Assembly: GCF_000723465.1 (NCBI RefSeq)
Contig: NZ_HF545616.1
Span: 1,426,001 to 1,490,000 of the forward strand
Length of the DNA: 64,000 nucleotides
From: Ruminococcus bicirculans (ex Wegman et al. 2014)
GTDB taxonomy: Bacteria; Bacillota; Clostridia; Oscillospirales; Ruminococcaceae
Direction: 5' to 3'
A program made the position numbers and the translations under genes. Of this stretch, positions 18,283 through 27,222 are shown in pieces. The notes below the pieces were generated by a model. That model saw only the letters and a program-made list of their open reading frames with translations, did not search any database and was not told the origin of the DNA. How positions within the stretch are numbered: the stretch's first letter is position 1; each line of letters begins with the position of its first letter.

Positions 18283-19036
18283 GGTCGCTGCCAAAATCAC
18301 AGGTGCAGGTGCGAAGAACATCGCTATCCTGTTGTATTCCATTCTCAAAGAAGAAAAGAAAACCAAAGGAAAAGCAAGGCTGACAAGTATGCTCCGTTCT
18401 GGCAAGGAGCTGAAAGTCTTTACCGTCAAAAGCGCCGACTTAAAGAAGTTCACGCAGGAAGCAAAAAAATACGGTGTGCTTTACTGCGTCCTCACGGACA
18501 GAAAAAACAAAGACCCAAATGCAGAGGTCGATGTCATCGCTCGTGCCGAGGACGCATCGAAAATCAGCCGTATTGTGGAACGCTTTAATCTTGCTTCGGT
18601 GGATACCGCTTCTATTGTGACGGAAGCTGAGAAATCCAAAGATGCAAAGGACGGTCAGCCAGAGCCAGATATTGGCGTGCAGGAAAAGGCGGAGAAAGAT
18701 AAGCTGCTTGACGAGCTTATGGGCAAGCCTGTCCAGAAGGAGGAAAACGCCCCAAACCCCTCGGTGGCAAAGACAGAAAAATCCCCTCAGTCCGAGCCTA
18801 CCTCAGAGCAGCCAAAGAAGTCCGCAGAGGGGGCTACTATGACTAAGGAGAAACCTTCTGTCAGAGAGGAACTGCGGAAAATCAAGGAGAGCCGCAAGGA
18901 GCAGGAAGCAGAGATTGGCACTTCCGCCCTGGACAAAAGCGGAGCTTCCGACAGGGCGAAAAGTGCTAACAGGAAAACGGAGCATAAACAGCCCCAGAGA
19001 AAGAAAAAGAAACCAAAATCCAAAGAAACGAGGTAA
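18224..19036 (+). CDS. PcfB-like DUF3801 protein (270 aa)
   Basis: Residues 1-130 (LEGFEVAAKITGAGAKNIAI, FTVKSADLKKFTQEAKKYGV, AEVDVIARAEDASKISRIVE) match DUF3801, which includes PcfB of pCF10, a relaxosome factor that links relaxase to the coupling protein. The remainder is a long charged, disordered tail ending in a very basic stretch (QPQRKKKKPKSKETR) that could bind DNA. It starts inside the relaxase gene. Confidence 0.78.
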   Translation: MNTGGEAAEQIVRMSLEGFEVAAKITGAGAKNIAILLYSILKEEKKTKGKARLTSMLRSGKELKVFTVKSADLKKFTQEAKKYGVLYCVLTDRKNKDPNAEVDVIARAEDASKISRIVERFNLASVDTASIVTEAEKSKDAKDGQPEPDIGVQEKAEKDKLLDELMGKPVQKEENAPNPSVAKTEKSPQSEPTSEQPKKSAEGATMTKEKPSVREELRKIKESRKEQEAEIGTSALDKSGASDRAKSANRKTEHKQPQRKKKKPKSKETR

Positions 19037-19042
19037 ACAGCT

Positions 19043-19906
19043 ATGAGTATTTACGATGTATTCAGCGGCGGCAACAGACCTTTTGATAAAGAGGAATGGG
19101 CTGCCGCAAAGCAGGCACAGCGGAAAGAAGCCTATGAGCTGATTGACAATACCTGCTCTGAAATGATGGCAAGCGGCGACAGCTTCCGTCAGTATCTTGA
19201 TGTGCAGGGTCGCTTTGACCGCTACTCCGTGGCTAACGCTATTCTGGTATCAGCACAGATGCCCGAAGCAACGCAGCTTAAAGAGTACAACAAATGGAAA
19301 GCGAGCCGTGTCTATGTGAACAAGGACGCACAAAAAATCATTATTCTTGAGCCGAGCAAGGAATACACCCGTGAGGACGGGACAAAGGGCGTCTCCTACA
19401 ATGCCAAAGTGGTTTATGACATTTCTGAAACCTCGGCAAAGGACAGGCAGCAGGAACAGGAGCCGAAATCCATGCGTGAGCTTGTGTCGGCTCTGATTGA
19501 TGCAAGCCCTGTACCCTGTGTTCCTGTCGGTGAGCTTGAACTGCCTGCCTATTATGACAGCTCTCAGCAGACCATTTTTGTCAAGAAGGGGCTTTCCGAG
19601 GAAGTGCTGTTCGTGAGTATGGCAAAAGAAGTGTCGGCGGCGGTCTATGATTTTAAGTACAACGAGAGCCGTGATGCTTCCGATTTCAAATCCTTCTGCG
19701 TTGCCTATATGGTAAGCTCCCGTTACGGTGTGGATACCAGAGGTTTTGACTTTTCCAGACTTCCCAGAGAGTGTGCGGAAATGGATACGCAGGCGTTCAA
19801 GGGAGAGCTTGGCACGATGCGTGATGTTCTGGGCGAAATCCAGAGCGATATGTATAAGAGTATGGAGAAGAACAAGTCTGCAAAGAACAAAGAGCAGGAA
19901 CGCTAA
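19043..19906 (+). CDS. ArdC/LtrC-like single-strand DNA-binding-domain protein (287 aa)
   Basis: The N-terminal 110 residues (FDRYSVANAILVSAQMPEAT, then WKASRVYVNKDAQKIIILEP) fit the ArdC N-terminal domain, known from antirestriction proteins and LtrC-like plasmid proteins. The C-terminal half (YDSSQQTIFVKKGLSEEVLF and following) resembles the degenerate metallopeptidase-like region of these proteins, but I see no HExxH motif. It may protect or bind the single strand during transfer. Confidence 0.68.
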   Translation: MSIYDVFSGGNRPFDKEEWAAAKQAQRKEAYELIDNTCSEMMASGDSFRQYLDVQGRFDRYSVANAILVSAQMPEATQLKEYNKWKASRVYVNKDAQKIIILEPSKEYTREDGTKGVSYNAKVVYDISETSAKDRQQEQEPKSMRELVSALIDASPVPCVPVGELELPAYYDSSQQTIFVKKGLSEEVLFVSMAKEVSAAVYDFKYNESRDASDFKSFCVAYMVSSRYGVDTRGFDFSRLPRECAEMDTQAFKGELGTMRDVLGEIQSDMYKSMEKNKSAKNKEQER

Positions 19907-19921
19907 TCGGAGGTGAAGACT

Positions 19922-20119
19922 ATGAGAGAGGAACGATACCATATCGCACTTGATAAGTACGATAAGAATATCGTCATCAACGCCTTAAACACCCTGCGTA
20001 CAAGGCAGTTACAGGAGGAACGCCCCACCGAGCCTGTTGACGAGCTGATAAGCAAGGTGGCACACGCTCCGACAAAAAAGGTTAAGGTCGTGCATTGCAG
20101 GTGCAATGAGGAACGATGA
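19922..20119 (+). CDS. Small conserved ICE protein (65 aa)
   Basis: GGAGG at 19910-19914 sets the start at ATG 19922. The protein is hydrophilic (YHIALDKYDKNIVINALNTL, then a linker and KKVKVVHCRC). It overlaps the start of the coupling-protein gene by 14 bases. No function is recognised; it recurs at this place in Tn1549-type elements as far as I know. Confidence 0.6.
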   Translation: MREERYHIALDKYDKNIVINALNTLRTRQLQEERPTEPVDELISKVAHAPTKKVKVVHCRCNEER

Positions 20120-21896
20120 CCAGAAAACGAGCCTAATCCTTTCTGTCTGCGGCATACTTCCTGTTGTATGGCTCGCCCTACTGACAGCACCCTATGTCAG
20201 CGGTGGTCTTGTAGAGATTATCCGAGGTCTGCCTGTGGCGATGGGCAATCCGTTTGAAATAACGATGTGTGAGGACAGCGTAAAGACTGTCCTTATTTTT
20301 TTACTTGCCTACGCTATGGGCATCGGCGTTTATTTTTCTACACGCAGGAACTACCGCAGGCGTGAGGAACACGGCTCTGCGAAATGGGGCAACGCAGGTG
20401 CTTTGAATAAGAAGTACCGAGATAAAGACCCGTCAGCCAATAAGCTCTTGACCCAGAATGTCCGTATCGGGTTGGACGGGAAAAAGCACCGCAGGAATCT
20501 GAATATTTTAGTCTGCGGTGGCTCTGGTGCGGGAAAAACGAGGTTTTTCTGCAAGCCAAATGCTATGCAGTGCAACACATCTTTTGTAATACTCGACCCA
20601 AAGGGCGAAATCGTCCGTGACATTGGCGGTCTATTGGAAAATAAAGGCTATGAGGTGCGTGTACTTGACCTTATCAATATGCACCGCAGCCATTGTTACA
20701 ATCCCTTTGTCTATCTGCGGAACGATAACGATGTTCAGAGGTTGGTAACAAACTTGTTTAAGGCGACCACGCCGAAAGGCTCACAGTCGCAAGACCCATT
20801 CTGGGATACGGCGGCGAGTATGCTGCTTCTGGCTCTGGTGTTCTATCTGAAATATGAAGCACCGCCAGACGAGCAGAATTTCCCGATGGTTATGGAGCTG
20901 CTCCGTGCAGGCGAAGTCCGAGAGGACGATGACAGCTATGTAAGCCCTCTGGATGAGCTGTTTGACCGTCTGGAAATGGTAAACCCAGAGCATATCGCCC
21001 TAAAGTATTACAGGGATTACCACTCTGGTAGTGCAAAGACCTTAAAGAGTATCCAGATAACCCTTGCCGCAAGGCTTGAAAAATTCAATCTGGAGAGCCT
21101 TGCAGGGCTTACCGCCACCGATGAGCTTGACCTGCCAAGTCTGGGAGAAAAGAAGGTCGCTCTGTTCGCTCTGATACCAGACAACGACACGAGCTTTAAC
21201 TTCCTTGTCAGTATCCTTTATACCCAGCTCTTTCAACAGCTTTTTTATCTGGCAGATCACAAGTACGGCGGAAGCCTGCCTGTGCATTGCCATTTCATAA
21301 TGGACGAATTTGCGAATGTTTCATTGCCTGATGACTTTGATAAAATCCTGTCCGTTATGCGTTCCAGAGGGGTATCGGTATCCATTATCCTGCAAAATCT
21401 GGCACAGCTCAAAGCCCTTTTTGAAAAGCAATGGGAAAGCATTGTCGGCAACTGCGATGAGTTTCTGTATCTGGGCGGCAACGAGCAAAGCACCCACAAA
21501 TATGTGTCAGAGCTTTTGGGCAAGGAAACCATTGATACCAACACCTACGGGAAAAGCTCTGGGCGAAGTGGTAACTATTCAACAAATTATCAGATTTCGG
21601 GGCGTGAGCTGATGACCCCAGACGAAGTGCGTATGCTTAATAACCGCTACGCACTTCTTTTTGTGCGTGGAGAACGCCCCGTTATGGACTTCAAGTATGA
21701 CATCTTGAAGCACCCGAATGTGAAGCTGACGGCTGACGGAGGGCAACCGCCGTATATCCACGGAGAGCCTACGCAGGCTGTCGCAACTCTTGTGTTTGAC
21801 AGTGATATTCCAGATAACGCCGTGAGCATGAAAGCTGTCAGCACTTCCTATGAGCTTCTGTCCGATGAGGACTTGGAAGAAATATTCAATTTATAA
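20106..21896 (+). CDS. VirD4/TraG-type coupling protein (596 aa)
   Basis: Two membrane helices lie in the first 85 residues. Walker A is GGSGAGKT (138-145), followed by ILDPKGE, and Walker B is IMDEFANV with D400-E401. SRGVSVSIILQNLAQL is the typical sensor region of TraG/VirD4 ATPases. The hexameric ATPase recruits the relaxase-DNA complex to the secretion channel. The length is normal for the family. The next gene starts 14 bases after the stop, with AAGGAGG. Confidence 0.9.
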   Translation: MRNDDQKTSLILSVCGILPVVWLALLTAPYVSGGLVEIIRGLPVAMGNPFEITMCEDSVKTVLIFLLAYAMGIGVYFSTRRNYRRREEHGSAKWGNAGALNKKYRDKDPSANKLLTQNVRIGLDGKKHRRNLNILVCGGSGAGKTRFFCKPNAMQCNTSFVILDPKGEIVRDIGGLLENKGYEVRVLDLINMHRSHCYNPFVYLRNDNDVQRLVTNLFKATTPKGSQSQDPFWDTAASMLLLALVFYLKYEAPPDEQNFPMVMELLRAGEVREDDDSYVSPLDELFDRLEMVNPEHIALKYYRDYHSGSAKTLKSIQITLAARLEKFNLESLAGLTATDELDLPSLGEKKVALFALIPDNDTSFNFLVSILYTQLFQQLFYLADHKYGGSLPVHCHFIMDEFANVSLPDDFDKILSVMRSRGVSVSIILQNLAQLKALFEKQWESIVGNCDEFLYLGGNEQSTHKYVSELLGKETIDTNTYGKSSGRSGNYSTNYQISGRELMTPDEVRMLNNRYALLFVRGERPVMDFKYDILKHPNVKLTADGGQPPYIHGEPTQAVATLVFDSDIPDNAVSMKAVSTSYELLSDEDLEEIFNL

Positions 21897-21910
21897 GGAG
21901 GATTTACCCT

Positions 21911-22267
21911 ATGAAACTTTTTAAGAAGAACGAGAACAAGAAAACCACGAAGCTGCCGATGACTGGAAAGGTTAAGAAAGGCTTTCGCTATTACTGTATG
22001 GCTGTTATGGCAATGACATTTGTGCTTGGTACTTCCGTAACCGCCTTTGCTGCCAATGACCCTATTCAGGTAGTCAACAATCTGTCCGATTTCATTTTCG
22101 GTCTGGTGAGGGCCGTCGGTATGATTATGCTCGGCTTTGGTATCGTGCAGATTGGTCTTTCCCTCAAATCCCACGACCCGTCCCAGAGAGCTAACGGATT
22201 TTTGACCCTTGCAGGCGGCGTTGTCATTACCTTCGCAAAGGAAATCTTGACTCTTATCACAGGCTAA
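21911..22267 (+). CDS. VirB2/Maff2-like small membrane subunit (118 aa)
   Basis: A basic start is followed by a secretion-type hydrophobic segment with a possible signal-peptidase site (GTSVTAFA-AN), then two more hydrophobic helices (DFIFGLVRAVGMIMLGFGIV and ANGFLTLAGGVVITFAKEIL). This is the size and topology of VirB2/TrbC pilins and of the Maff2 proteins of this ICE family. Its place between VirD4 and the VirB6-like gene fits. The exact family name is uncertain. Confidence 0.68.
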   Translation: MKLFKKNENKKTTKLPMTGKVKKGFRYYCMAVMAMTFVLGTSVTAFAANDPIQVVNNLSDFIFGLVRAVGMIMLGFGIVQIGLSLKSHDPSQRANGFLTLAGGVVITFAKEILTLITG

Positions 22268-22287
22268 GATAACAGACTGACACAAAA

Positions 22288-22335
22288 AGATAACGGGAGC
22301 AGATCCGCCGAGTGCGGAACTCGCTCCCGTTATCT
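22288..22335 (+). promoter_or_regulatory. Perfect 13-bp intercistronic hairpin
   Basis: AGATAACGGGAGC (22288-22300) pairs fully with GCTCCCGTTATCT (22323-22335), and CCGC/GCGG continues the stem inside. There is no T tract, so a terminator is less likely than an mRNA-stabilising or processing element between the pilin-like and VirB6-like genes. Confidence 0.6.
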
Positions 22336-22358
22336 AATATCATCAAGGAGGTGGTCAA

Positions 22359-23195
22359 ATGTCTGATAACTGGGTGGTACAGAATTTAGAGAACGCCCTA
22401 AACACTTGGAATGAGAAATTAGCCGAGATATGGCAGCTCGTTACCCAATCCCCAGAGAACTTTAAGGGCGGCACGATATGGAATGTCATCGTGGATATTC
22501 ACGGTGCGGTGCAGGCTATCGGACTTGCCCTGCTCGTGCTGTTCTTTGTTGTGGGTGTAATGCGTACCTGCGGAAATTTTGCAGAAGTCAAGCGACCAGA
22601 GCAGGCGTTGAAGCTGTTTATCCGCTTTGCCATTGCCAAAGGTGCAGTGACCTACGGATTGGAACTGATGATGGCACTGTTTAAGATTGTGCAGGGTATG
22701 ATTTCCACGATTATGAATGCCGCAGGATTTGGCTCGGCACAGCAGACGGTGTTGCCGCAGGAAATCGTGACAGCCGTTGAAGACTGCGGATTTTTTGAGA
22801 GTATCCCGCTATGGGCGGTCACGCTGATAGGCGGACTGTTTATTACGGTGCTGTCATTCATAATGATTATGTCGGTATACGGCAGGTTTTTCAAGCTGTA
22901 TATCTATACTGCCATAGCACCCGTACCCCTTTCCGCTTTTGCGGGAGAGCCGAGCCAAAGCGTTGGCAAGAGTTTCATTAAGAGCTATGCCGCTGTATGC
23001 CTTGAAGGTGCGGTTATCGTGCTTGCCTGCATTATCTTTTCCCTATTTGCTTCTTCTCCGCCTGTGGTCAATCCCGATGCGGCGGCGGTTACAATGGTAT
23101 GGAGCTATATCGGGGAGCTTGTGTTCAATATGCTCGTCCTTGTCGGTGCGGTCAAAATGGCAGACCGTGTTGTAAGAGAAATGATGGGCTTGTAA
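22359..23195 (+). CDS. VirB6/TrbL-like inner-membrane channel protein, CD1112 type (278 aa)
   Basis: Five to six hydrophobic segments are visible, for example VQAIGLALLVLFFVVGVM, VTLIGGLFITVLSFIMIMSV, GAVIVLACIIFSLF and ELVFNMLVLVGAVKM. The central GRFFKLYIYTAIAPVPLSAF is conserved in VirB6/TrbL-type proteins of Firmicute ICEs. It would form the membrane part of the type IV channel with PrgI and VirB4. GGAGGTGG precedes the ATG. Confidence 0.82.
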   Translation: MSDNWVVQNLENALNTWNEKLAEIWQLVTQSPENFKGGTIWNVIVDIHGAVQAIGLALLVLFFVVGVMRTCGNFAEVKRPEQALKLFIRFAIAKGAVTYGLELMMALFKIVQGMISTIMNAAGFGSAQQTVLPQEIVTAVEDCGFFESIPLWAVTLIGGLFITVLSFIMIMSVYGRFFKLYIYTAIAPVPLSAFAGEPSQSVGKSFIKSYAAVCLEGAVIVLACIIFSLFASSPPVVNPDAAAVTMVWSYIGELVFNMLVLVGAVKMADRVVREMMGL

Positions 23196-23209
23196 GGGAG
23201 GTGCTATGA

Positions 23210-23662
23210 TTGGAAGTCAAGATAAATAAGGAAATCCGTAATTATACGGAGAGTATGTTTTTTGGACTGTCCCTCAGACAGTTCATTTTTTCTGTCCTTG
23301 CCTGCGGCGTGGCGGTGGGTTTGTATTTTCTTCTCCGTCCACGGTTTGGTACGGAAACCCTCAGTTGGGTTTGTATCTTAGGTGCGTTCCCCTTTGCGGC
23401 AATGGGATTTATCAAATACAACGGTATGACCGCAGAGCAGTTTGTCTGGGCGTGGATTAAATCGGAATTTCTGATGCCGAAAAAGCTGATGTTCCTGCCA
23501 GATAATCTCTATTACGAAACGATGAAGCCGACCATTGAAGCCCATGAAAAAGGGTTGCCGACAGTACGGAAAAAGCAGAAAGGCAGGACACCTAAACCAA
23601 AGAAAACGAAAAAGAAAAAAGCGAAACGCAGCAAGGAGGTAAACAATGCTGAGAACTCTTAA
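23210..23662 (+). CDS. PrgI-family conjugation membrane protein (150 aa)
   Basis: The start is TTG 23210, since GGGAGG (23196-23201) fits it and the nearby ATG at 23206 opens a frame that stops at once. Two membrane helices follow (LRQFIFSVLACGVAVGLYFLL and LSWVCILGAFPFAAMGF) and the tail is extremely basic (KKTKKKKAKRSK). This is the PrgI family, the VirB3-like partner of VirB4. The end overlaps virB4 by 17 bases. Confidence 0.82.
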   Translation: MEVKINKEIRNYTESMFFGLSLRQFIFSVLACGVAVGLYFLLRPRFGTETLSWVCILGAFPFAAMGFIKYNGMTAEQFVWAWIKSEFLMPKKLMFLPDNLYYETMKPTIEAHEKGLPTVRKKQKGRTPKPKKTKKKKAKRSKEVNNAENS

Positions 23663-25979
23663 AAATCTGTTCAAGCAGGACAGGGAAAAGTTTGTTGTGC
23701 CGAAGTCGGTACAGAATGTTATCCCGATTAAGACAATCTGGGATGACGGCATATTCCTTGTCGGCAGGAACAAGTACGCAAAGACCTTTAAATTTGAGGA
23801 TATAAACTATGCCGTGGCAAGCCGTGAGGATAAGGAAGCAATGTTCCTTGAATACTCGGAGCTTCTTAATTCCCTTGACAGCGGTGCGACCACGAAAATC
23901 ACTATCAACAACCGTCGCTTGAACAAAGCTGATTTTGAACAGACTATTTTAATCCCAATGGCTGATGACGGTCTGGATAAGTACCGCAAGGAATACAACA
24001 AAATGCTTCTGGATAAGGCGACAGGGGCTAATTCCATCGTACAGGATAAGTATGTAACCGTATCTGTCTGCAAGAAGAATATCGAGGAAGCCCGAAACTA
24101 CTTCGCCCGTGTGGGTGCTGACCTTATCGCCCACTTTAACCGTCTGGGGTCGAAGTGTGTGGAACTGGACGCAGGCGACAAGCTGCGTATCTTCCACGAC
24201 TTCTACCGTACAGGAGAAGAAACAGCGTTCCACTTCGATATTACCCAGACGATGCGGAAAGGTCACGATTTCAAGGATTTTATCTGCCCTGATACCTTTG
24301 AATTTGAGAGCGACTGCTTCAGAATGGGTGACAGATATGGGCGTGTGATTTTTCTCAGAGAGTATGCGGCATATATCAAGGACAGTATGGTTGCGGAGCT
24401 TTGTGAGCTGAACAGGAATATGATGCTGTCCGTTGATATTATCCCCGTTCCCACAGATGAAGCCGTGCGGGAGGTGGAAAACCGTCTGCTTGGTGTGGAA
24501 ACCAATATCACGAATTGGCAGAGGAAGCAGAACCAGAACAACAATTTTTCTGCCGTTATCCCCTATGATTTGGAACAGCAGCGAAAAGAAAGCAAGGAAT
24601 TTCTGGATGATTTGACAACCCGTGACCAGAGAATGATGTTTGCCGTGCTTACGATGGTGCATACGGCAGATTCCAAAGAGCAGCTCGACAATGATACAGA
24701 AGCTCTCTTGACTACCGCAAGAAAGCATTTGTGCCAGTTTGCGGTGCTGAAATATCAGCAGATGGACGGATTGAATACAGCCCTGCCATTTGGTGTACGG
24801 AAGATAGATGCCCTGCGTACCCTCACAACAGAGAGCCTTGCAGTGTTTATCCCGTTCCGTGTGCAGGAAATCTACCACGAAAACGGTGTGTATTACGGTC
24901 AGAATGTCATCAGCAAAAATATGATTATCGCCAACCGTAGGCAGCTCCTTAACGGCAATTCCTTTATTCTCGGTGTGTCGGGTGCAGGAAAATCCTTTAC
25001 CGCAAAGGAAGAAATGACAAATATCATTCTGACCGACCCCAACGCTGATATTATCATCATTGACCCAGAGCGTGAGTATTCCCCGCTTGTTAAGGCAATG
25101 CAGGGAGAAGTCATTCATATCTCTGCGACAAGTGAAAATCACATCAATGCTATGGATATGAACTCCGATTACGGTGACGGTGCAAACCCTGTCATTCTGA
25201 AATCGGAGTTTATTTTATCCCTTTGCGAACAGCTCATCGGCGGCACGAACTTGGGAGCAAAGCAGAAATCCATCATTGACCGCTGTACGGCAAGCGTGTA
25301 CCGCTATTATCAGCAGGGCAACTATATGGGAACGCCGCCCACCTTGCAGGACTTCCGTGAGGAACTGTTAAAACAGAATGAGCCAGAAGCACAGGAAATC
25401 GCCCTTGCGATTGAGCTGTTTACGGACGGGTCGCTCAACACCTTTGCAAAGCACACGAATGTTGATACCCACAGCCGCCTTATCTGCTATGACATTCTGG
25501 ATTTGGGCAAGCAGTTACAGCCTATCGGCATGCTTGTCGTGCTTGACAGTATCTTAAACCGTATCACACAGAACAGAGCCAAAGGCAGAAACACTTTTAT
25601 TTTCATTGATGAAATCTATCTGCTCTTTCAGCACGAATACTCTGCCAACTTCCTCTTTACCCTCTGGAAGCGTGTGCGTAAATACGGTGCGTACTGTACG
25701 GGTATTACGCAGAATGTAGACGACCTTTTGCAGAGCCATACCGCAAGGACGATGCTTGCCAACAGCGAATTTATCATTATGCTTAACCAAGCGTCCACGG
25801 ACAGACTTGAGCTTGCCAAGCTCCTTAATATCTCCGACCTTCAGATGAGTTATATCACGAATGTCGGTGCAGGGCAGGGATTACTCAAAGTTGGCAGCTC
25901 CCTTGTACCGTTTGTAAACAAGTTTCCACGCAATACCGAGCTTTACAAACTGATGACAACCAAGTTCGGTGAGGTCTAA
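23646..25979 (+). CDS. VirB4-like conjugation ATPase, CD1110 type (777 aa)
   Basis: The N-terminal half is a VirB4/TraE-like domain. Walker A is GVSGAGKS (443-450) and Walker B is IFIDEIYLLF with D655-E656; the later GITQNVDDLL segment is the usual sensor motif of the family. The protein energises assembly and transport by the type IV channel. Its length is normal. It starts inside prgI and is followed after 15 bases by the DUF6075-like gene. Confidence 0.9.
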   Translation: MLRTLKNLFKQDREKFVVPKSVQNVIPIKTIWDDGIFLVGRNKYAKTFKFEDINYAVASREDKEAMFLEYSELLNSLDSGATTKITINNRRLNKADFEQTILIPMADDGLDKYRKEYNKMLLDKATGANSIVQDKYVTVSVCKKNIEEARNYFARVGADLIAHFNRLGSKCVELDAGDKLRIFHDFYRTGEETAFHFDITQTMRKGHDFKDFICPDTFEFESDCFRMGDRYGRVIFLREYAAYIKDSMVAELCELNRNMMLSVDIIPVPTDEAVREVENRLLGVETNITNWQRKQNQNNNFSAVIPYDLEQQRKESKEFLDDLTTRDQRMMFAVLTMVHTADSKEQLDNDTEALLTTARKHLCQFAVLKYQQMDGLNTALPFGVRKIDALRTLTTESLAVFIPFRVQEIYHENGVYYGQNVISKNMIIANRRQLLNGNSFILGVSGAGKSFTAKEEMTNIILTDPNADIIIIDPEREYSPLVKAMQGEVIHISATSENHINAMDMNSDYGDGANPVILKSEFILSLCEQLIGGTNLGAKQKSIIDRCTASVYRYYQQGNYMGTPPTLQDFREELLKQNEPEAQEIALAIELFTDGSLNTFAKHTNVDTHSRLICYDILDLGKQLQPIGMLVVLDSILNRITQNRAKGRNTFIFIDEIYLLFQHEYSANFLFTLWKRVRKYGAYCTGITQNVDDLLQSHTARTMLANSEFIIMLNQASTDRLELAKLLNISDLQMSYITNVGAGQGLLKVGSSLVPFVNKFPRNTELYKLMTTKFGEV

Positions 25980-25994
25980 GAAAGGAGGTCTTTT

Positions 25995-26399
25995 ATGGCT
26001 GATATTAAATTCCGTGATACGGCTCACCGTGATTTCTTTCTGGAAAATATGATGAAATGCAGAGTGAACGACTGTTATCATAGGGCGTTTTTCTATGTGA
26101 TGGGTATCGCTTCGGAAACGAGGGCGAACATCAACCAGATGTTCAATTTCAAGGAGGACTGCATCGAGCCAGAGGGTATGCACGGCGGCTGGCAGACAAG
26201 CGGAACAGTCAAGGTCTGCCATCTTGCTTTTAACCTTTGGAACGGGTATGCAGAGGAAGGGCGGGAACGGTATTTCACGCCAGAGGAGTTGTTCTGCTGT
26301 GAGTTTGCTCCCTACTTTATGGAGGGTATCAAGGTCAGATACCCCGAATATTGCAGGGAGCTTCCTGCTCCCAGAAAACAGACGGAAATTTCAAGATAA
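25995..26399 (+). CDS. DUF6075-like ICE protein (134 aa)
   Basis: AAAGGAGG precedes ATG 25995. The pattern CYHRAFFYVMGIASETR, FNFKEDCIEPEGM, then GGWQTSGTVKVCHLAFNLWNGY fits what I remember of DUF6075, a family found on mobile elements of Clostridia. It looks cytoplasmic and mostly helical. Its role in transfer is unknown. The family name is recalled, not verified. Confidence 0.65.
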   Translation: MADIKFRDTAHRDFFLENMMKCRVNDCYHRAFFYVMGIASETRANINQMFNFKEDCIEPEGMHGGWQTSGTVKVCHLAFNLWNGYAEEGRERYFTPEELFCCEFAPYFMEGIKVRYPEYCRELPAPRKQTEISR

Positions 26400-26413
26400 G
26401 AAAGGAAAAGCCT

Positions 26414-27187
26414 ATGAAGAATTATAAATCTATTATCTGTGTTGTAGCCGCCGTGTGCCTGTTAGGTACGGCGGCTTTTTGTGGCTTCCGCATTTATCAT
26501 TACTATGCAGAGGTGGACGAGCAGACGGAAGCCTTTGAGGAGATTGCCGAGATGGTAGAGCAGGCTCCCACGGATGAAACCGTGCCAGACGATGCCCCTG
26601 TCAGCGAGGGAGAAGATGTGCTTGCCAAGTATCAGAAATTGTATTTACAGAATGAGGATATGGTGGGTTGGATTTCCATAGCCGGCACAACAATCAATTA
26701 TCCTGTGATGCAGAGCAGGAACAATCCGAATTTTTATCTGAAGCACAATTTTGAAAAAGAGTACAGCGACTTAGGTACGCCTTATGTGCAGGAGAATTGT
26801 AATATTGCCGAAAGTGACAATCTGGTTATCTACGGTCATCACATCAAGAGTGGCAAGATGTTTGGAGCGTTGGAGGATTACAAGTCCAAGAGCTTCTATG
26901 AGGAACACAAGACTATTCAGTTTGATACCCTCACAGAGCAGGCAGAGTATGAAATCGTCGCTGTATTTAAGACTGTGGCGTACAGTTCTGAGGGATTCCG
27001 ATACTACGACTTTGTTGATGCGGAGAATGAGGAAGAATTTAATTCCTATGTCGGGAAGTGCAAGGAGCTTGCTTTGTATGATACAGGTGTGATCGCTGAA
27101 TACGGCGACAGGCTCATTACCCTTTCCACCTGCGAATACTCCGCACAGAACGGCAGACTCGTTGTAGTGGCAAAAAAGGTCGGCTGA
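26414..27187 (+). CDS. Class B sortase (257 aa)
   Basis: ATG 26414 is chosen since the ribosome site AAAGGAAAAG lies just upstream and the signal-anchor helix (SIICVVAAVCLLGTAAFCGF) begins right after it. The sortase fold carries YGHH (H142/H143) and the catalytic TLSTC with C240, followed by Arg in the YSAQNGRLVVVAKK strand; TLSTC with that strand is the class B pattern. It probably anchors an ICE surface protein, the Cna-B protein at 2-3526 being the obvious candidate, although that protein's TPKTGD signal is closer to an LPXTG signal than to the NPQTN-type signal of classic SrtB. Confidence 0.85.
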   Translation: MKNYKSIICVVAAVCLLGTAAFCGFRIYHYYAEVDEQTEAFEEIAEMVEQAPTDETVPDDAPVSEGEDVLAKYQKLYLQNEDMVGWISIAGTTINYPVMQSRNNPNFYLKHNFEKEYSDLGTPYVQENCNIAESDNLVIYGHHIKSGKMFGALEDYKSKSFYEEHKTIQFDTLTEQAEYEIVAVFKTVAYSSEGFRYYDFVDAENEEEFNSYVGKCKELALYDTGVIAEYGDRLITLSTCEYSAQNGRLVVVAKKVG

Positions 27188-27222
27188 TTTGAACGCAAAT
27201 CCTCTGGGAAAGGAGGTTTTCT

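Noticed and set aside
23949-25142. 397-residue minus-strand frame opposite virB4
   Set aside because: Antisense to a well-supported gene; composition rich in Cys/His and no domain or ribosome site.
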